This document shows, in pieces, positions 60,719-64,000 of a DNA stretch of 64,000 nucleotides. This DNA comes from Imperialibacter roseus (GTDB lineage Bacteria > Bacteroidota > Bacteroidia > Cytophagales > Cyclobacteriaceae): positions 5,846,501-5,910,500 of the forward strand of contig NZ_CP136051.1 in assembly GCF_032999765.1 (NCBI RefSeq), given 5' to 3'. Position 1 is the stretch's first letter. The number at the start of each line of letters is the position of its first letter. The notes under the pieces are model-generated. The model saw only the letters and a list, made by a program, of their open reading frames with translations. It searched no databases and was not told the origin of the DNA. Both the position numbers and the translations under genes were made by a program.

Positions 60719-63382
60719 TTAGTTGAACAGTTCTGGGAATGTGGAATTCAAAAGAGAGTATAAGATAAGGAAGCTGGTTGACAAACTGATGACCTCTCCA
60801 GCGCTGAGCTTTCGTCTCGCTGCGGCCTCCGGAACAATGATTTCAGCTCCTGGCTCTAGGCCCGGATAAAACTTGACCCCTATAAAGCGCCTCGTTCTCT
60901 TTACATCTCCATTGGCATATACCACATAGGTTGACTTTCGGCTGGAGAGCTGTGTGAAGCCACCGGCCTTGCCTATGTAGCTCTTGAGGCCTCGCCCTTT
61001 CTCATACCTGGTAGTCGTTGGATACAGGACTTCTCCCCGAAGTCTTATTGTTTGCAACTCTTTTGGAACTGTAACAATGTCTCCCTCTTGCAAAATTAAG
61101 TCATATTTAGATCCAGGGTTTTCAAGGATCATATCGAGGTTAATGCCAACCAGTTCAGTTTCCTTGAGCTCTTTCTGTTTCAAATCTCCTCTTAATAGCA
61201 GCCGTTCCTTTCGGGCCTCTTCTGCCAGGGTCTGATCATCCTTTTCCAGCTCTTGTTCAAGCAGATTCTCCTTGCCCTCACGAATCCTGGTATTTACCCT
61301 TTGCAATAGTAACCTCTCACTCTCCGGATTGTCGACGCCCTCCCTCACAGTATTTCGCTGGAGTTCTCCGAGTTGATTAATCTGGTCTTTTTCGAGCTCC
61401 TCCTCATAAAATTCTGTTCTTCTCAAGAGTGTAGCACCCTTCGGATAGGCAAATTGATTTGGGCCTCCGGCCCGCCTTACGAGGTCAGATATTCTCATTG
61501 TAACGGACTCAAGGGCAAAATCACCCGGGTAAAAAACCTCACCCTCAATAGTAACCATCTTTTGCTCCTGGTAGCTTGGGCTTCTTCTTATAAACACATG
61601 ATCAAAAGGTCTCAGTCTCGTGGCTTCTTCATCCCCATTAAAGCTGAGATCTCTGTTAAGTTGCACTGTGATAATCTCCGCAATATTTCCTCCCACTTCG
61701 TTATTCGTCCGCCTGGCGATCTCAATGGAACTTGCTGTGGCCGACTCCTTGAATCCACCGGCTGCAATGATAAGATCTCCAACCGACATATCGTCCGCAT
61801 AGGGATAAGGGCCACTCTTGTTGACCTCACCACTTATCTGAACATAATACTCTTCCCTTAGGTCATATAGACTTGGAATATTGATAAGATCCTCATTTTG
61901 CAAAAGAATATCTTCAGAATCGCCTTTCATAATTGACCCAAGATCTATTGATTTAGCCTGAAGTGTAAAGTTTAAAGCTGTCCTGTAAAGGGTGGATCGT
62001 TTCACAAAGGCATCACCTCTCAAGCCGCCAGCAATTTCAACAAGACTTCGAACTGTCATGCCTTCCTTTAACTCGTAATGACCGGGGCGCAACACCGCAC
62101 CGGAAACCTGTACCCGGTTAATGAAACGATCTTCTATTTCGCCAACATAAACGACATCTCCATCGGCTGGCTTGAATGTATCATAAGCCTCTTTGCTAAT
62201 CGTTTCAACCCTTTTCTGAGTTTCACCGTATCTTGACACCGTCACGTTGTCCTTGAATGCTTTTTGATTAAAGCCTCCAGCGAAGTGTAACAGGTCAGAA
62301 AATGATTCATCGGGTTTGACCTCGAACAATCCTTCGATTCGAACCGCACCACTAACTTCCACTCGACGTGTTACTGGCCTCAGGAGAATCACATCATTGT
62401 CTTCCAACGTGATATTACTTTCGGATTGCCCTTTGGTAATAAATTGATAAACGTCGACCTCCGTGACTAACTTATTTGCTCTGTAGACCTGAATATGCCT
62501 AAGAGTTCCATTTGGAGTTGGCCCCCCGGCTGCGTAAAGGGCATTAAATACCTTTGCAAATGATGGCATAGTATATGTGCCTGGGTTTTTCAACTCACCT
62601 ACCATATTCACTTTGATACTCCTTATATTTGCAACAGTAAGTGAAAGAAAAGTGTTTGGTCTGTCTCCCTTGAGCCCTCCATAATAGTCACCAAGTCTGG
62701 ATTTCAAAAAATTCTCAGCTTTTTCTATTGTAAGTCCGGAAAGTGACACCAGCCCTACCAACTTTAGCTGAATAAAGCCATCGGGAGTGATTACTTCTTT
62801 AAAGTTGTCGTTAGTGCCTCCGAAAATAGAAATAGCCACCTCGTCTCCAGGGCCTAGAGTGTAATTCTTTGGAGTCGGCATATTGAGGTTAGGGGAAAAA
62901 TTAAGTGCTTTTTGATGAAAAATTGAATACCCAAAAATTTTCTTTTCCAGAATTGTCAAGTCATAGCCCAAACTGTCCCTGGCCGCTATTGATTCGAATA
63001 AATCCTCTCCCCCGTACTGCAGCGCACTTCGGAGTTCATCTTGCGCCGATCTCGTTCTTTCTTGTCTTCGCTGACGCCTCAGGCTTAAGGGGTCTAGTCT
63101 TCGGCGTAGCCTCGAGAGCTCACTTGGAGGCATTCCCCGCTGCCCTGCTAAGGCGTACAATTGGTCATTAGAAATCCCTAACGACTCTGCCTTATCGAGT
63201 AGGTTCTCAAGCTGACGATCCGTCAGCTGATCCACTTTAACAGTGCCAAGGTCGTTGAGCGACTGTGACTCACAAGTACGAATTATAGCTATGTTGCAGA
63301 TGAGGAATACTATAGTTGAAATAAACAAAACCCTGATTCCGAGAGATTTCGACGGTTTTTTTCTGCTTTCTGTTAACACCAT
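60719..63382 (-). CDS. Large SLBB-domain polysaccharide export protein (Wza-like)
   Basis: An 887-residue exported protein with an N-terminal hydrophobic signal (about 17–37). A charged helical region follows (SRLRRRLDPLSLRRQRRQER), then the polysaccharide export domain starting YTLGPGDEVAISIFGGTND near residue 169. Several SLBB repeats follow (VSGAVRIEGLFEVKPDESFSDLL; VSGAVLRPGHYELKEG; ISGEVNKSGPYPYADD; IEGEVFYPGDFALES). A hydrophobic segment near the end (VISLSTSFLILYSLLN) could cross the outer membrane. Much longer than E. coli Wza (~380), as usual in Bacteroidota. First gene of the locus, with a -7 box and palindrome upstream. Confidence 0.9.
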   Translation of the reverse strand: MVLTESRKKPSKSLGIRVLFISTIVFLICNIAIIRTCESQSLNDLGTVKVDQLTDRQLENLLDKAESLGISNDQLYALAGQRGMPPSELSRLRRRLDPLSLRRQRRQERTRSAQDELRSALQYGGEDLFESIAARDSLGYDLTILEKKIFGYSIFHQKALNFSPNLNMPTPKNYTLGPGDEVAISIFGGTNDNFKEVITPDGFIQLKLVGLVSLSGLTIEKAENFLKSRLGDYYGGLKGDRPNTFLSLTVANIRSIKVNMVGELKNPGTYTMPSFAKVFNALYAAGGPTPNGTLRHIQVYRANKLVTEVDVYQFITKGQSESNITLEDNDVILLRPVTRRVEVSGAVRIEGLFEVKPDESFSDLLHFAGGFNQKAFKDNVTVSRYGETQKRVETISKEAYDTFKPADGDVVYVGEIEDRFINRVQVSGAVLRPGHYELKEGMTVRSLVEIAGGLRGDAFVKRSTLYRTALNFTLQAKSIDLGSIMKGDSEDILLQNEDLINIPSLYDLREEYYVQISGEVNKSGPYPYADDMSVGDLIIAAGGFKESATASSIEIARRTNNEVGGNIAEIITVQLNRDLSFNGDEEATRLRPFDHVFIRRSPSYQEQKMVTIEGEVFYPGDFALESVTMRISDLVRRAGGPNQFAYPKGATLLRRTEFYEEELEKDQINQLGELQRNTVREGVDNPESERLLLQRVNTRIREGKENLLEQELEKDDQTLAEEARKERLLLRGDLKQKELKETELVGINLDMILENPGSKYDLILQEGDIVTVPKELQTIRLRGEVLYPTTTRYEKGRGLKSYIGKAGGFTQLSSRKSTYVVYANGDVKRTRRFIGVKFYPGLEPGAEIIVPEAAARRKLSAGEVISLSTSFLILYSLLNSTFPELFN

Positions 63383-63461
63383 GCTCTTTTATACCATTTA
63401 GATCATTCATGGGAATACGGTATCCCGCTATGATTAATGAAGTCTACGTCTTAAACGGACG

Positions 63462-63469
63462 CAAATATA
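63462..63469 (-). promoter_or_regulatory. Candidate -7 element of the polysaccharide locus
   Basis: Reads TATATTTG on the minus strand, an exact TAnnTTTG match, about 80 bases before the ATG of the first export gene. A -33 TTG at the usual distance was not found, which would suit a regulated, activator-dependent promoter. Confidence 0.45.
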
Positions 63470-63481
63470 GATAATTATCTA
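63468..63481. promoter_or_regulatory. 14-base perfect palindrome at the locus promoter, likely operator
   Basis: TAGATAATTATCTA reads the same on both strands and overlaps the upstream edge of the -7 box, between -7 and -33. That is a typical place for a repressor site. The winged-helix protein encoded third in the operon is a natural candidate to bind it. Confidence 0.5.
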
Positions 63482-63848
63482 ACGGGAGTTAACCATTGGC
63501 AATAATTCTTGCTATCTCCCTGAGTTGCATATCCGCTGATTGCATTTACCTAGAATTGGATGATTAACAGTTATTAGCCCGGTTCACTCAGAATCAGTTG
63601 TGGTGAAATATATATGACCATGTAGTATTTATTATTTTCTTTGTCTAATGCACAAATCGGCTCGGACATACAAAAAAGGGTTTCCTTTCGTACTCCTTGG
63701 GGTGGGCTTTCAATGCCAGAATAATGTGTTCGTTGGTTTGAGTTGAATGTCCCATTGCTCAACCTCGCTAGTGACCAGCGATCAGCGACCAAGTTCTCCT
63801 CATCCTCCAAGGCGACTACCCGGATCGAAGATGGAGGTCTTGGTAAGT

Positions 63849-64000
63849 CTACCTGCCAAAACGGTAAACAATATTGACATTTACAAAGGCATTGAATTTT
63901 TTCTCGCCCCTTGGAAGCACTGTATTCTCTTCACCGGGCCGAAAGCCCCATTGATAATTGTTCGAATTAACAAAAGAGAGGTTGGTGCTTATGAAGAACC
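63849..64000 (-). CDS. C-terminus of an outer-membrane beta-barrel-like protein (cut by window edge)
   Basis: The last 49 codons and the stop (TAG at 63851–63849) of a minus-strand gene whose start lies beyond the right edge. The end alternates hydrophobic and polar residues and closes with NAFVNVNIVYRFGR, a typical last beta-strand with aromatic and Arg/Phe ending of outer-membrane barrels. Too little remains for a family. It is transcribed toward the polysaccharide locus with 466 bases between. Confidence 0.6.
   Translation of the reverse strand, partial: FFISTNLSFVNSNNYQWGFRPGEENTVLPRGEKKFNAFVNVNIVYRFGR

Larger units (their letters stand above)
63383..63848. other. Non-coding interval of 466 bases before the polysaccharide locus
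   Basis: Contains the candidate promoter and palindrome at 63462–63481 and the 80-base leader of the first export gene. The rest (63490–63848) shows no convincing gene; a 78-codon minus-strand frame has unlikely composition and was not accepted. Confidence 0.55.

Noticed and set aside
63574-63810. 78-codon minus-strand frame before the polysaccharide locus
   Set aside because: Composition is not protein-like, no motif, no start signal; it lies in the probable upstream regulatory interval.
1-64000. tRNA, rRNA, CRISPR arrays, integrase or phage genes
   Set aside because: No cloverleaf, ribosomal signature, regular short repeats or phage proteins were recognised by eye.

Overview
The window looks like the chromosome of a Bacteroidota bacterium, most likely of the order Cytophagales. 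The grounds are the purH–mreB order, a ccm cluster whose CcmE carries a Cys-x-x-x-Tyr haem motif, PadR-linked FtsX permeases, several exact TAnnTTTG -7 promoter boxes, and few Shine-Dalgarno sequences. No tRNA, rRNA or CRISPR array was seen. Nearly all genes lie on the minus strand.

Bases 1–19,500 (GC-richer, housekeeping and respiratory): mreB (cut by the left edge), purH, purN, a UbiA-type prenyltransferase, a DUF2520 Rossmann protein, a Tat-exported class V aminotransferase, and a cytochrome c maturation operon ccmB–ccmC–ccmD–ccmE–ccmF. A terminator then separates this from a 933-residue lipoprotein that combines a dehydrogenase-like propeller, a c-type haem site and a discoidin-like tail. 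It is divergent from an exported sugar isomerase-like TIM barrel. Next come a few small unknown genes and a PadR regulator translationally coupled to a large FtsX-type permease. The PadR promoter is overlapped by an inverted repeat.

Bases 19,600–63,400 (visibly AT-richer in large parts): one very large surface-polysaccharide locus, read right to left. It opens with an SLBB export protein, a Wzz-type co-polymerase and a winged-helix/nucleotidyltransferase-like regulator. After a 528-base non-coding gap come gmd, wzm and wzt. They are followed by an unusual block: a sugar aminotransferase, a WbqC-like protein, two tandem beta-propeller paralogues and an acetyltransferase–methyltransferase fusion. 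Then follow about a dozen glycosyltransferases, two hexapeptide acyltransferases, a sugar epimerase/reductase and an O-antigen ligase/polymerase. A second Wza/Wzc pair follows. After a decayed IS3-family element come wzx, wzy, a sulfotransferase, an asparagine synthetase-like amidotransferase, two glycosyltransferases and a terminal trio. That trio (SDR reductase, WecA-like phosphoglycosyltransferase, membrane 4,6-dehydratase) has the wbpV–wbpL–wbpM order.

The locus therefore holds parts for both ABC-transporter-dependent (Wzm/Wzt) and Wzx/Wzy-dependent assembly, with two outer-membrane export proteins. It is either two polysaccharide pathways side by side or one composite. The right edge cuts a gene whose C-terminus looks like an outer-membrane beta-barrel. 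Assignments rest on motifs read by eye; exact sugar substrates are not readable from the sequence.
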